Assembly: GCA_961205875.1 (NCBI GenBank)
Contig: OY540812.1
Location: 5,580,001 to 5,644,000, forward strand
Direction: 5' to 3'
DNA: 64,000 bases
Origin: Sialis fuliginosa
Taxonomy: Eukaryota; Arthropoda; Insecta; Megaloptera; Sialidae
Each line of letters starts with the position of its first letter. Position 1 is the stretch's first letter. The notes beneath the pieces were generated by a model. That model was not told where the DNA came from. It was given only the letters and a program-made list of their open reading frames with translations, and searched no databases. Of this stretch, positions 46,687 through 60,117 are shown in pieces. A program made the position numbers and the translations under genes.

Positions 46687-49433
46687 TTAATGAGCCACCT
46701 TATGTGCAGACGATTGTTGCTCTTCTTCTTCCGTATCCGTTGCAGATGATTCAATAAGTTTTCTTTTCCCTTTAGCTTTAACATTTTTTTCATTTAATGC
46801 AGTGCGTACCGTCTGCAACAACTCATCTGATTCATCTACACACACTTTAGATCCTAAAAAATTCATTATTATTAATTTAAATGGCCAGATAAGTACATTA
46901 AACATATTATATTATGAAAGAGAAGTCAATAAACTAAACAGTTTTTGAGAAAAGCGTAAGACAAAGTTGTAAAACACGTTTAATTTTTTGTTTAACTTAT
47001 AAGGTTATTGGCCTAGCACCCCTTTAGCTGTGGACTATCCGTATCTTTTTCAAAAATTTTCAAAAAACTTACTTTTCTAATCCTCACTTTATTGTCTATG
47101 CTTTAATTAACAACTGCATTTAGTTTAGTTTTTTAAAGAGGAAGAAATACAATAAAAAAGAAAATTTCAATACATACTGACTAAATATTTTCGTCCTAGA
47201 TTTAAGTAAATTTAACCGAACACTGCCCTCTTTAAACGAGCAAGCAAACCATTTCCTGCTTGCTCTTTCTCTTGTTTCGCTTGGGTCTGAGCCTCCGAGG
47301 CTGCCATATGTTCCGAAGCTCCTGTCACAAACAATTTATTACTCTCAAAAAAGAGATATTCCCTCATTTCATACATTTTTTTCAACTTGGAAAAGTTAAC
47401 TCATCAATAGATCAAACTATTTGAAAAAAATTATACAAAACAAATATTACATGTATGTATATAAAATCAATATTTTATTCAAAAATTAAAAATTAGTAGA
47501 TGACCGCAAGCGAAACAAATTTAAATTAATGTTTCTTTTATTTCAAATATCAGCAAATATCTAACACTAAATATAAAAACAAACTATTAAAACAGTAAAG
47601 AAAGTGATATATTTACCATCAGTTTTCTTTGTGATACCGTAGATCTGTCCTGGAGTATCATTTTCAAGTTCAGCATAAGCTTTTAATAATGCTTTTTGTT
47701 TTTCATCAAGATTTTTAGGTACAGAAATCTTAAGATTAACATAATGATCTCCATATCCCATTGTATTCATTTTCTTCATGCCTTTCCCAGGCAATCGAAT
47801 TCGAGTATGTGATGATGTTCCAGGTAGAACCTAGAAGTATTAAGAAATAAAACAAGTGTAAAATTTCAATTAATTCAAAAAATAAATAAAATATTATAAC
47901 ATACTTGAATATGTTGATCTTCATATAGTCCTTGTATTCTAACAGTGCCTCCAAGTAAAGCCTGGCTTACTGATATTTCAGCATCAGTGTGTATGTCAGA
48001 TCCGTGTCTTCTAAAGTAGTTAGATTTTTCTACACGAAACGTAATGAAGATTTCTTTTCTTCCTACAGGCATTCGTACAGTTTGACCGTCTTCGACGCCA
48101 GCTGGTACAGGAACAGTAATTCTACGTGTCTGCACCGTTGAACCTTTCCCTTCACATTCTGTACATTTGTATTTGATGTACATCCGAGAACCATGACAGT
48201 ACTGGCAAGTTGAACGCATTACAAAAGGACCTGAAATTTTTTTTCTTTTCAATAAATAGTTCTTGAGTTATACCTAACACTCTCCTATCAAACACTATAT
48301 TTGGGAGTGAAAAAAACACAATTTCTAAAGATTGTGGAATATTCCCTAAAATTGATAACAATGTATATAGATAAAATATATAATTAACCTGTCTGTACAG
48401 TTTGCATTCCCGTGCCATTACAATAAGAACAAACTACTGGTTTTGTACCAGGCTCCGCTTGATTTCCTCGACATTTTGGACAAACATCAACAACATTAAC
48501 AGTAACATCTTTATTAACACCTTTTGCTGCTTCAGAAAATTTCAAATGCATGTTTACCTAAAATAATTCAAATTTTATTCAGTTTTTTTTACAATGTTTT
48601 AAATTTTAAATACCTCTTGCGCAGAACCAAAACCATAACTTGATTCAGCAAAATCATCAAAATTACTAGCACCAAATCCAGCCTCTCCAAAAATCTTTCT
48701 AAATAATTCTTCTGGATCAATAGTTGATTTAAATGACCATGCTTGCTCAAATCCTTGAGGTCCTGCCCTGTGTCCAGATCGACCACTTCCCATACCCATC
48801 TGTTCTGATGTAGTACCCCATTGATCATATTCTCTACGCTTGGTATCATCACTTAAAATCTAAAAATATGTAATGTAAGTATCATGTTCACTTATTTAAT
48901 AAATGTAAAAAAAACTAACCTCATATGCTTCAGAAACTTCTTGAAATTTTTTTGAAGCATTCGGGTCACCTTTATTTGTATCCGGATGATATTTTTTTGC
49001 TAATTGATAATATGCTTTTTTGATGTCCTTACTTGATGTATTACGAGGAACTCCTAATGTTTCATAATAATCCTTTCTCTGTCGAGGAATAGAAGTGTGA
49101 AATGTTCTTTTTGCAATAACAGTCGTTACATCTGTCATAGAACATGAAGTTATAATTAAAAATATTTTTTTATTGCATAAATATGTTTAAAAACAGTATA
49201 TATTTCTGTTATAATAAAAAACAAATTTAAAATGATGTAATATAAGGATTGTACTTACTGTTTTCTGTTATTTTACTACATACGCTGACACTGACAAAAG
49301 TTTTTTTATAAATTTGACTAAAAACCACACTATTTGTCCTAAGCAGATTTGGAATTTTAGAATTAATTTGATAGCCTAATAAGTTAAAAGTTTTAACGCC
49401 GAAAATTCTGACAAATGTGCTGCTGGCGGCCAT
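46687..49433 (-). CDS. l(2)tid: Mitochondrial DnaJ co-chaperone Tid1/DNAJA3 (isoform with distal last exon)
   Basis: A type I J-protein that stimulates mitochondrial Hsp70. Exons: 49433-49259, 49131-48920, 48859-48614, 48557-48389, 48230-47905, 47830-47617, then last exon 46853-46687; all have GT/AG borders and phases join, giving 502 residues. Residues 1-75 are basic and hydroxylated, fitting a mitochondrial presequence. The J domain (about 78-145) has HPD at 107-109. A Gly/Phe-rich linker follows. Four zinc-binding repeats start at C237, C254, C276 and C290 ([28 protein letters not shown]). The C-terminal substrate-binding domain ends in exon 6. This last exon gives a 54-residue acidic/basic tail ([19 protein letters not shown]) unlike the proximal exon; both accept the same phase-1 junction and begin with a Gly codon. 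Alternative C-termini also occur in human TID1. ALG-2 lies upstream, same strand, 757 bases apart. Confidence 0.93.
47088..47093 (-). terminator. Candidate polyadenylation signal for the proximal Tid isoform
   Basis: AATAAA on the minus strand, about 120 bases after the TAA of the proximal last exon. This supports that exon as a true terminal exon with its own 3' end. Confidence 0.45.
47212..47321 (-). CDS. l(2)tid: Proximal alternative last exon of Tid
   Basis: Acceptor TTTGTGACAG precedes 36 codons including TAA. Joined to the 47617 donor it gives a 483-residue isoform. The encoded tail is Glu/Gln/Ala-rich and ends [14 protein letters not shown]. That basic-hydrophobic ending matches the pattern at the C-terminus of the long human isoform (a G-F/L-L-x-x-L-K-x-x-F type end), so this is probably the ancestral terminus and the distal exon the alternative one. 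The assignment of ancestry is inference. Confidence 0.8.
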
Positions 49434-50189
49434 GTTTGTTTAAAAAGGCATGTTCAGGGATACTAGAATGATTACTGGTTGACAATCTAGTGTGTAGATA
49501 TCAATTCTGTGTTCTGATTTAACAATGAAACTTCCTAAAAATTCAAAAAAATAATTTAAAAGCTCAAAAAGTATTATTTAATTTTAAAGGCACTGTAAAA
49601 TAAAACAAATAAATATATTGTGAACACTTATTTATTTTTAACAATTATGAAAGTATATACATTACAATATAAAATTAAAAATTATATAATGATTTAAGCA
49701 CAATTATTAACAATCACTGGTTTAATATATCAAAAAATATTTATTAGGTAGATACAAATAGACAGAATTTGTAACAACTTTTCAATGTGATATACATATT
49801 TTTAAAACACAAACGTACCTACAATTAAATATTTTTATAACATAAATACATATTACCTACTTCAAAATTAGATTGCATGTCCACTTGGAATTTATGCTCG
49901 CTTTACCGTGGCTTTACTATTGGATGTGTTGCAGTGTTTCAAAGACAACTGATTTATACAGATATTCTCAAGTATACACGCACTTAAATATATTTCTTGA
50001 AACTTATTATATAATAATGCATATTTACGAAGTTTAAAGTAGTGATATTTCAATTTTTAACTGTGAAAGTGGATTTCAAAATTTAAGCGTAATATAAAAA
50101 ACGTTCATTATTCTAATTTGGCCAATAGTGGAATAGTACATAATAAAAGATTAATATTAATTATGACAGATTTAGGACGGTTTTTACGG
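49434..50189. other. Tid promoter / ALG-2 3' flank
   Basis: This region lies between two minus-strand genes. TTTATT words near 49630 (AATAAA on the minus strand) may end the ALG-2 transcript. I see no TATA box at the expected distance from the Tid ATG. Confidence 0.4.
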
Positions 50190-51649
<1,460 letters not shown>

Positions 51650-53710
51650 TTTGTAATACTTTTCAGTAATCGATTTAACAGTTTATTTAATACAATACAA
51701 ATATATTCCTTATCACAAATCAGATAGCAATATAATAATAGCAGATAACTGTTCAATTTTTCTTGCTACTATTTGTCTACAGGTGATGACACATATATAG
51801 GAGCCACTGACCGGTTTCCACGTATTCCACTGACCACCGTGTGACGTATATAAAATTGCACAACGTTGTTTTATCTGTTCAAATGAGGAAAACCAGGAGG
51901 AAAACCATTAAATAAATTAACTTTCATTCAGCTACCATTCAGTTTTATCACTAGTAAACGAATTTCGTATATTTTTATCGGTTAATTTACAACAATACTA
52001 ACAAAAATTATAATTTTAAAATTATATTTTCAATTAGTATTACCCATGTTCATATAGATTCCTTGCTTAATGGTCACCTAGTGTAAAAAACGTTTAAAAA
52101 CAGTAACGGATTTATAGGGGAATCGTACTACTCTTCTGACGACGAAATTAGTTAATAGTGCCTTTTTGTAGAGGGAAATCTTGCTGAAACAAAATTCTGA
52201 ATCTACCTAAATCAATGTTATTTAATCGTTGTCGCTGCAATGACTGCCTAGTGCCTATAAAGTATAATAGCATAAGTTTGCGTGTTATTTAAAACAAACA
52301 AACATAATAATATTGAAACACGATATCAATAATATGTATCGTTCATTGCGTGCAGAATTTAGAATCTTATACCTACTGATGTGAACTAATTTTATTTTTG
52401 TTATATAACGTTATAAATTCACATTATGTAGGTACTGACCTAATCCAATTTCAAATAAGAAATTCAATGAATACCTACGAACAAAATATCAATATAAAAA
52501 TAACTGTATATTCTTCAAGAAAGTAAAAAAAAATAATACGTGCCTTTATTATGCATAGCAAAGGGAGATGATTAGGGTTAATTGTCCCTGGGCGCCAAGC
52601 AAAAGGGCAATATTTTTTAATGTTTAGGAAACGAGAATTCGTTTGAAAATAATGTTCATGTATTATTATTTTATATTGCATTTTTCTAATCGTAATGGTA
52701 GTGATAATATTTTTTAAAAAGGGGAACGCATTTCTTCGCTCACAATCAACAACGGCCGAGCTATCGATAGGCTGATATCCTCAAAAATATCATATATGTA
52801 ATTAGCATAATAAATTGATTGTATATTAATAAAATAATATTTATTTAGGCAACTGTTTATACAAGACTGTTCGGATTAGTATACGTAATGCGAAATAAAA
52901 GTTAAAATATTTTCTAGAACGTATAATTATAAAACTATGAAAATCAAATATAGTAGGTTTTAATTTTTTCCACATTAGGCGAGTATCACCCTCTGTGATA
53001 TTTATACGACAAAAAAATTAGTTAACTCTATTTTTTATAAATCGGATGGTTGTCAATTGTCACTCTTTTCAATGAATAAAAAAAGTTAATGGGCTGTATT
53101 TTTTTACACGTATTAGCCCCTAAAAGCCTTAAATAAACAAAAAAAAGGTTCATAGGCTTTGATTTTTGATTTATAAGTAGGCAGGTTACCCCCACCCCTC
53201 TCCACCCGCCCTATTGACTTTTTTCGGGATGATATTATCGATTTAGCCCCCCCTCCCTTATAATGACGCTACTGCCAAGGGCCTCTTTAAAACATTTGCT
53301 ACAGGCCCCGCGCTGACTTAATCCGGCACTGAATACATATACTTATATATGATTTTATCAATTAAATTGGAATAAAATAATATTGTTTCTAAAATGTATC
53401 ATATTCAACAGATGTTCTAATTTTCTTAATATCGTTGCATTTATAATACAAAATGAAATTCAATTTCATAAATAAATAATGTAACCATACGGTCCATTAT
53501 TTTGCATGCTTTGATTTCTAAATTTTAACAAACATTCACGTTAATTATAATTATAATTACTCTTAATGCACATGTTTTCTTATAAATTATGCCCCTCCCT
53601 TTTATACAATTTGCAGTGAAAAGCTTTGCTTTCAGTCGAGCGAGAGAAATTAAAATGACAGACAACGATTTTTTATATTTATTTTTGTTTCATAAAATTA
53701 AATAGAACCA
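51650..53710. other. ALG-2 upstream region and gene-free stretch
   Basis: TGACGTATATAAAATTG at 51842 on the plus strand lies about 200 bases upstream of the ALG-2 ATG and could belong to its promoter. Beyond 52000 the DNA is AT-rich. The C-rich patch at 53187-53270 and GGCCCCGCGCTGACTTAATC near 53303 look like transposon ends. No gene is seen. Confidence 0.4.
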
Positions 53711-54600
53711 GTGGCGAAGCGTCGATGGAAACAGGGGAAGTAGTGCTTCAAAATCAAAAATAGCATTTAATATTAATTTACACGCTCAATTATAAAACTA
53801 TAATACCTCTGCGTCTTATTTTCTTGTATTTTAGTCAATATTTGTATAACGAGTTGAAGTTCACTGCAGGAAATTACACTAAAAAATTTCAAATTTTTGA
53901 TTTCATTAAAAGTATGTTTATTGTATAGAAAATGACGTGAAAAGTTGAAATTTTCAAACCGCAGGTCTGTATCTCAAACCGTTCTCGAGATATAGCCTCT
54001 CAAAGTTATATTTTTTTCAAATTTTTGGAGAAAAAAGGCCATAACTTTTAAACGCGTTGTCGGAATTGATTTTAGTTGACGGATTTGGAATCAGCGTGTC
54101 AAAATCTATATAATGACATGTATAATACTTTAAAATTCGACAACAAAAATTTGGTCAAAAATCGACATTTTTTTTTAAGATATACCCCTTTGAATTTTTT
54201 CGATTTTTCGCGAAATTTTTTTTTTCGAGTTTTAAGGTATTATACATGACATTATATAGATTTTCACACGCTGATTCCAAATCCGTCAACTAAAATCAAA
54301 TCCGACCACACGTTCAAAAGTTATGGCTTTTTTTCTCCAAAAATTTGAAAAAACTAAAACTTTGAGAGGCTATATCTCGAGAACGTTTTGAGATACAGAC
54401 CTGCGGTTTGAAGCAAACAACTTTTCACGTCATTTTCTATACAATAAACATACTTTTAATGAAATCAAAAATTTGAAATTTTTTAGTGAAATTTCCTGCA
54501 GTGAACTTCAACTCGTCATTGAAATATCGACTAAAATATAAGAAAATAAGACGTAGAATCATTTATTTACTATATAGCAGTATAACAGTAATAAACACTA
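53711..54600. mobile_element. Palindromic fold-back element, family R5, copy 2
   Basis: Begins CAGTGGCGAAGCGT. The inverted arms (about 53810-54170 and 54190-54557) share with copy 1 (31298-32244) the words GTTGAAGTTCACTGCAG, TTCTCGAGATATAGCCTCTC and GACATGTATAATA. The left flank of this copy (AAATAGCATTTAATATTAAT) is the inverted right flank of copy 1, so the two copies lie in opposite orientations about 22 kb apart. Confidence 0.75.
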
Positions 54601-56133
54601 TGTAATTGTAGATAAAAACATAATATTTATATAAATGTAAACAACTAAAACTAAGAGTTCGTTATGAGAAGAAAATTATGAAAATAAAAAATGTTTCCTC
54701 AAATATAGTAAACGGTGATTTAAAAGCCACAAAGCAAATTCGATTTTTCTTTATGCTATGTAAATTTCCAGTTACATATACTATAAAAGTTGTATGTATT
54801 TTATTAACAAACCAGACAAAAGTAGAGCATTCGTATCGAGGGCCTAGTACTTCAGTAATAAAAGTAAAAAATATATACATGACGTAAAAAGAATACTTAT
54901 TTATATACAGGATGCCCCGTAAACAAACTTTCAAGAGTTGTAGAGGACATCAAAACAATCACTTTTTATCTATAAACATATGTCCTCAAATGAGCCGTTT
55001 TAGCAGTAGAACAAAAAGAAGGACCCCGCAATAAATTTTGGATTTTAGTTAAAAAATTTTTATGGAAATGATAGGTCAAAAGTTGTAAAGAACACAATTT
55101 ACGAAAATTGCGTCAAAGCAAATAACTAATTTTATTTAATACAGAATTAAACTCGCTCTTATTAATTTTCTGGGTTCTATTACAGATTACATATACATAT
55201 GTATATATTTTTATAGTCTTTATTTATGGCAAATTTTCGATATGGTATACTTATTGTAGTTACCACTAAAAATTAATTTAGTGACCTAATACTCATTTTT
55301 AACTTTAACCTCACGCTCCTGTGTAATTGATTAAAAATGTTAATAATCAAGTACCACCACCTCTTACATAAAACATGGAAAATATACAAACGTGATACAA
55401 TTGTCCAATAATCAGGTACAACACCAGTAACTTTCTTCATAACACTGAAGTCCGTGAACCTCACCGCCAACTTCAAGGTCGTGACATTCGGATGGTTCAA
55501 TGCGTTGTGCTCCCACACACACACTTTTTGAACCCGGTTTCACATATTGTAGACGCTTTCCGTGGTCGGAAAACAACAACGGAGTTCACGTCACTATCCA
55601 TTGCACAGTTAACTTTGGTACGCTAACACATAGATGGCGCACGTTCAACAATGTCACGCTGCATCAACAATGACAGCTAACTTGATTTTGATTCGTTACA
55701 AGAATCATAGCTAACTTGATTATTGTGTAAGTGCGGTTGATTAAGTTAATGTTTTTGATACGAATTTGTTTTGTAAATAAATAAATGAACGTTAGAAAAA
55801 TGTAAACAATCAAAAGTTTTTGTGTGAGTTATAAAATAGTGTTTATAATATAATATTGTTCTTCTAGACTTTTATATTTTATTATTAAACTAAATGTGTG
55901 CTTTATTTAACAAGTATAAATGGGTGTATTGTTGCAATATTTTTTATGTTTTAAGACTAAAGATGAAAAATTATGGTGGCTTTGTAAATTAAAAAATAAT
56001 GTTGTTATCAAATGAAATAAACTAGTTAATATATTCATAAAATAAACACTTAAAAAAGTTATTAATAGTGTAAATAAATCAGTGAAATGTAAATTTGTAA
56101 AAGTAGTTTAAAACTAAGAAAACAATTACAACA
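54601..56133. other. Gene-free stretch and upstream region of the 56.1-kb gene
   Basis: CAGGATGCCCCGTAAACAAA at 54907 resembles the end of a CAGGGTG-type DNA element. About 55380-55720 is less AT-biased than its surroundings and may include a noncoding first exon or promoter of the gene starting at 56134; TTGTGTAAGTG at 55725 is a possible donor. The 83-codon minus frame at 55273-55524 starts with GTG and is not recognisable. Confidence 0.4.
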
Positions 56134-56679
56134 ATGCTAGGCCGCGTAGTAATATTACAAATAATAATTTTATTTGGAATTCTTCTGGATTCTTGTATAT
56201 CTGTTAATTCAAAAGACTCATCATCTAACAGTTACAAAACCGGAAATTTATTTAGTACACGGAGATCAGTTAAACACGTGAAAGTGGAAGATATAAACAT
56301 AATACCACGGCTTTTAGTCACACAAACTGAAAAAGATATAGAAAATATTGATTTATTGCAGAAGTATGTAACGAAAAATAAAACGATAAATAAATTAGAC
56401 GTTTATAAAAATCAAATCGACGAAGATTTGCCATCTGACAATAATCTGAAGTCTGTGATATCAAAATATGGTAATCCGACATCAGTGAAGCCAGAACTGA
56501 AAATAAAATTTGTTGAGAATGGTCAGAAGAAATTCGTGAAATATCAAGGGGTGAAAAATATAAATGATTATGTGACAGATGCTAAGAAATCAGTTAAGCA
56601 GAATAATGACAGTATAGTTAATTTTATAGTGACAAAAAAACCTCAGACTAGTTCGAGTAACCACGAAATTGATAGTGTT
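56134..56679 (+). CDS. First coding exon of an unrecognised secreted protein
   Basis: ATG opens a frame of 182 complete codons ending exactly at a strong donor (GATAGTGTT then GTAAGTAT, phase 0); read through, it meets a stop 7 codons later. Residues 1-24 are a signal peptide (core VVILQIIILFGILL, likely cleavage near DSCISVNS). The rest is hydrophilic and rich in Lys, Asn, Asp and Ser, with low complexity and only one cysteine, within the signal region. It is probably a disordered N-terminal part or propeptide, and STRRSVKH could be a basic processing site. I do not recognise the family. The next exon was not found before 64000; a repeat of Helentron type begins about 40 bases into the intron. 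Confidence 0.65.
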
Positions 56680-56715
56680 GTAAGTATATTTTATATTTAG
56701 AATTAATAATTTTAA

Positions 56716-56912
56716 TCTATACTAATATTATAAATATGCGAAAGAAATTCTGTCTGTATGTTTGTTACCTTTTTACGGCTAAACCACTGAATCGATCTTG
56801 ATGAAAATTGGTAGGGAGATAACTTGAATCATGAGGAAGGATACGAAAAATTTATTAGATAAAAAAAATACAAATTCCACGCGGACGAAGTCGCGGATAA
56901 CAGCTAGTATAA
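56716..56912 (+). mobile_element. Short Helentron-like dispersed repeat
   Basis: Starts CTATACTAATATTATAAATA and ends CGCGGATAACAGCTAGTATA. Between them are TGTATGTTTGTTACC, GGCTAAACCACTGAATCGAT and CACGCGGACGAAGTCGCGG. This layout (CTAATATTATAAA head, 'open-face' CGCGG.CGAAG.CGCGG hairpin, GCTAGTATA tail) is a well-known insect repeat often assigned to nonautonomous Helentrons. Class assignment is from memory. Confidence 0.65.
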
Positions 56913-57877
56913 AATAAAATTAATTTATAAAACTAATACCTAGATATATCATATCTATACATTATATACACTCGGTTTTCTTAAAATTTACATTTTAGTT
57001 AGGCTTTTGGTGCCCTTGAAAAATTATATGATTTAAAAAAAGCGCCCTAAAGTTGTGCAGTACAGAAGAGGTATAGGGGGGGTAGAAAATAACGACAATT
57101 TATAATGTACTATCCTGACAATACGACCTTATAAAAAATACGTATTAAAATTCAACGAACTTCAACCGGCTAATAGTTTAGCTTTGGATCATGCAAATCC
57201 AATCATTTTTCGCAGAGATATAACTGTTGGAAAATTCGTAAAAAATTTACTTTTTAAAAATTATCCTTTAATTTTTTTGATGAGTGTATGATACTATTTT
57301 ATATATACCGCCCTGTAATTTCAGTTCATTTGACAACTGACCTGATACCAATCTATTCCTACGCCTCTGTTCGAATTACAATCTACCAAAATCACAACCA
57401 TAGAAACAAATCATCTAAAAAAGTTTGGAAAATTTATGAAAAATGAAGATTATAATTAATCTGTTAATTGCGTATTACAATTTTGTAAAAATATCTGTCA
57501 GTTTAGATGTAAGGTATGTTTACAGGGTCATATAAACCTTCGAAAATACCTATATATATTTTAACTTTTTTTATTATTTGTTATATTGAATCGGAACAAA
57601 TAGAAAATAAAAAATATATTTTATTTTATGTAGTTTTTATGTCAAGGATTATTTGCTAATACATAACACAGAAATAAAAATAGGTAAATAAAAAATTAAA
57701 AAATATATTTAATTTGTAAGTGTTATCATTAATCATTTTTGTTACACAGAACAATTAATTAAAGGTCATCCAAATAACTAAAGTAATTACTTTTAAGCAA
57801 AAAGGATAATTCAAAGTAAAAAAATCATTAATCATAATCAATATTTAATCCATTTACATTGGGTTCAGTATAAAAAT
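56913..57877. other. Intron or intergenic sequence, nothing firm
   Basis: A 23-codon frame at 57443 with a hydrophobic start and a GTATGT donor at 57514 is too short to support as a gene. Otherwise AT-rich. Confidence 0.4.
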
Positions 57878-57990
57878 AACCTAACCTAACCTAACCTAAC
57901 CTACCCCCCCCCCCCCCGCACACACACACACACACCTAACCTTACCTAACCTAACCTAACCTACCCCCCCGCACACACACACCTTACCTT
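57878..57990. repeat. Interstitial telomere-type repeats (CCTAA)n with poly-C and (CA)n
   Basis: Two blocks of AACCT units (the complement of TTAGG) at about 57880-57902 and 57936-57962 are each followed by a C run and a (CA)n run (C14 then CACACA at 57903-57934; C7 then CACACA at 57963-57980). TTAGG is the telomere repeat of most insects. The arrangement is an interstitial, duplicated microsatellite block, not a chromosome end. Confidence 0.8.
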
Positions 57991-59978
57991 GGTCACCAGG
58001 CTAGAGGCCTGTTAGCCCCCTCCCCCCATTATAACCATAATTAACATATTATAAAAATCCTATTGAATAAATAATAATAATTAATTTTCTAAACGATACG
58101 CCACTGTATCCAAATAATCTACTACAAAATCTTAAATTTAATTTATCTCCCTCCTAAAAAATCTCGTACCATCGTTTATGATTATTAAATGTTAATTGTT
58201 CTAATACTTTAAATAAATAATACCACGTTTTTACAATGACTAACGACAAATCCTAACAAAGGGAGAAAGTGCAAGTGAAATTTTCATCGTCAGAAAATAT
58301 AAAAATAGATCATGTTTAATTTAGGCGAATGAAAAAATACACATTCCTATTATTGTTTTTATTATTAATTCAACACTATAATAACTAAATACTTCAATAT
58401 TTGGGATTTGGGACTTCCAAGTGCATTCAAAATTAATAATGGTAGATATTTATTTAGCCTTTCACTTCATATTTTGCAATGCATATAATAAACAAGTAAA
58501 ATACAAAACATTAACACCTTTGACCTTGATAGTTTTGCGACCTAGCCCCTGAATTTAAGGTCACTTTCTATAAAAAGAATGCGATGGTATTTTAAAATAA
58601 ATAATACACACCCTCCGATTCACCCTAACCGTAAATTGATGAATTGAGTATTATTTTTTATGAATTAATTAAGTGATGGTATTAGGCAGGTATTACGAGT
58701 TATATCTGATTATAAATCTTACCTGCCCTACCCCTTTATCTCGGTGATCTAAATTCCAGAACTAATGTTTGTATACGGTATACATTACCATACTATTAGT
58801 AGTACTTTATATAAATAAATGTCATCCGCTGCAACTATGTATTATATACTTACTTGCAATTAGCTACCTAGTTCTATATACTAAGCTTAATTGAAATAAT
58901 ATATGTACTTATATACTCACAGTTAAGTACATGTACTTACCTACATTTATGCCCAATTTCATCAATCTACGTTACCAGTATGTTTGTGTTGACAGTTTGG
59001 TACCCATCTGTTAAATAGCAAATGCTGGGTTCTAATTGGTCCGTTTGGACGTTTTCAAGGCTGTTAGAAATAACAGACTTTGGTAAAACTAGGGGTTAAT
59101 GTATATGTACTTGTACATTTATAATATTTAAATATTACATGGGCTGAAAAGCCTGTGGCCTAACAATGAAGAAACTCTTTTATTCTTCGACATAATCTCC
59201 ATTTCGATAGTAGATACTCAGATCAATACTGTATATACAATATAATACAACTATAAAGTAATTTCGATGCTTGGGCCTAGAGATACTCCAGAGTTATGAC
59301 AGTGTCGCCATTTTTAGCCAAACCGGCAATGACGCGATTTATTCGAAAATTTATTTATCTATTATTTTTAGCAAGCAAGAAAATATAAAATGGAATTGAT
59401 GACTTGGCTACAAATACAATCTTTACTATGAGTATTTCTATTTGGGCCTATGAAAAATACTGACTGCCTCTTTTACTTACATTAGAATACAAATATTTGT
59501 CTTCGAAGAGCTATTTGAAAAAAATTTCTTAGCTGATAAGTATTTTTAGAATGATTAATTTAATATCCTTAAAAATTCATTGACCTTGACATAGTGATAG
59601 ATTTCACTGATGCATTTAAAGATTCCACAAATTCCTAAAATATTTTCTATTGTAGTAAACAGAAATATGAAAGCATCGGATTAAAAAATAAGAAACCGAT
59701 CGTATCCGGGAACTATAATAAATTTAGATATCATAATTACACACTGCTCGACATATTTCGTCGACTGTAGAAGAAAGTGTGTCTAAAAGAATGTTCCAGT
59801 ATTGTTCATTGCCCACTAAAACGCAGGTGACTCGTTGATACTAGAAAGGAATCTTTCTCAAAAATTGTTTTTTGACCAATACAAATTTCTGTAGAATTAC
59901 TTAAGTATCTACATTTGCATACCTGCCATGCAATTTTTTAAAGATTTTTGTAAAATAATGGTTTATATAGGTATCTTA
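57991..59978. other. Gene-free AT-rich stretch
   Basis: No open frame, strong palindrome or repeat is recognised. Any later exons of the 56.1-kb gene are not visible here. Confidence 0.4.
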
Positions 59979-60117
59979 TGCCGTGTTTAAGCCGAAAAAA
60001 TAAAACAGCAACATCGTGTATTTTCGACAAAAGTGTAATAAACCCTATGCATTTTTAAATACGATGTGTTTTCAAACACCGAGTTGCTGTTTTGTTTTAT
60101 TTGGTCTAAACACGGCA
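59979..60117. mobile_element. 139-bp miniature element, relative of the 37.9-kb fold-back
   Basis: Terminal inverted repeats TGCCGTGTTTA and TAAACACGGCA, extending to AAACAGCAAC/GTTGCTGTTTT, are flanked by TTA on both sides (59976-59978 and 60118-60120). The interior CCCTATGCATTTTTAAATAC matches the right part of the 37903-39418 element. Same TTA target choice. Confidence 0.8.

Noticed and set aside
57443..57513. 23-codon signal-peptide-like frame ending at a GTATGT donor
   Set aside because: Hydrophobic AT-rich codons arise easily by chance in this composition, and no downstream exon in the matching phase was found.
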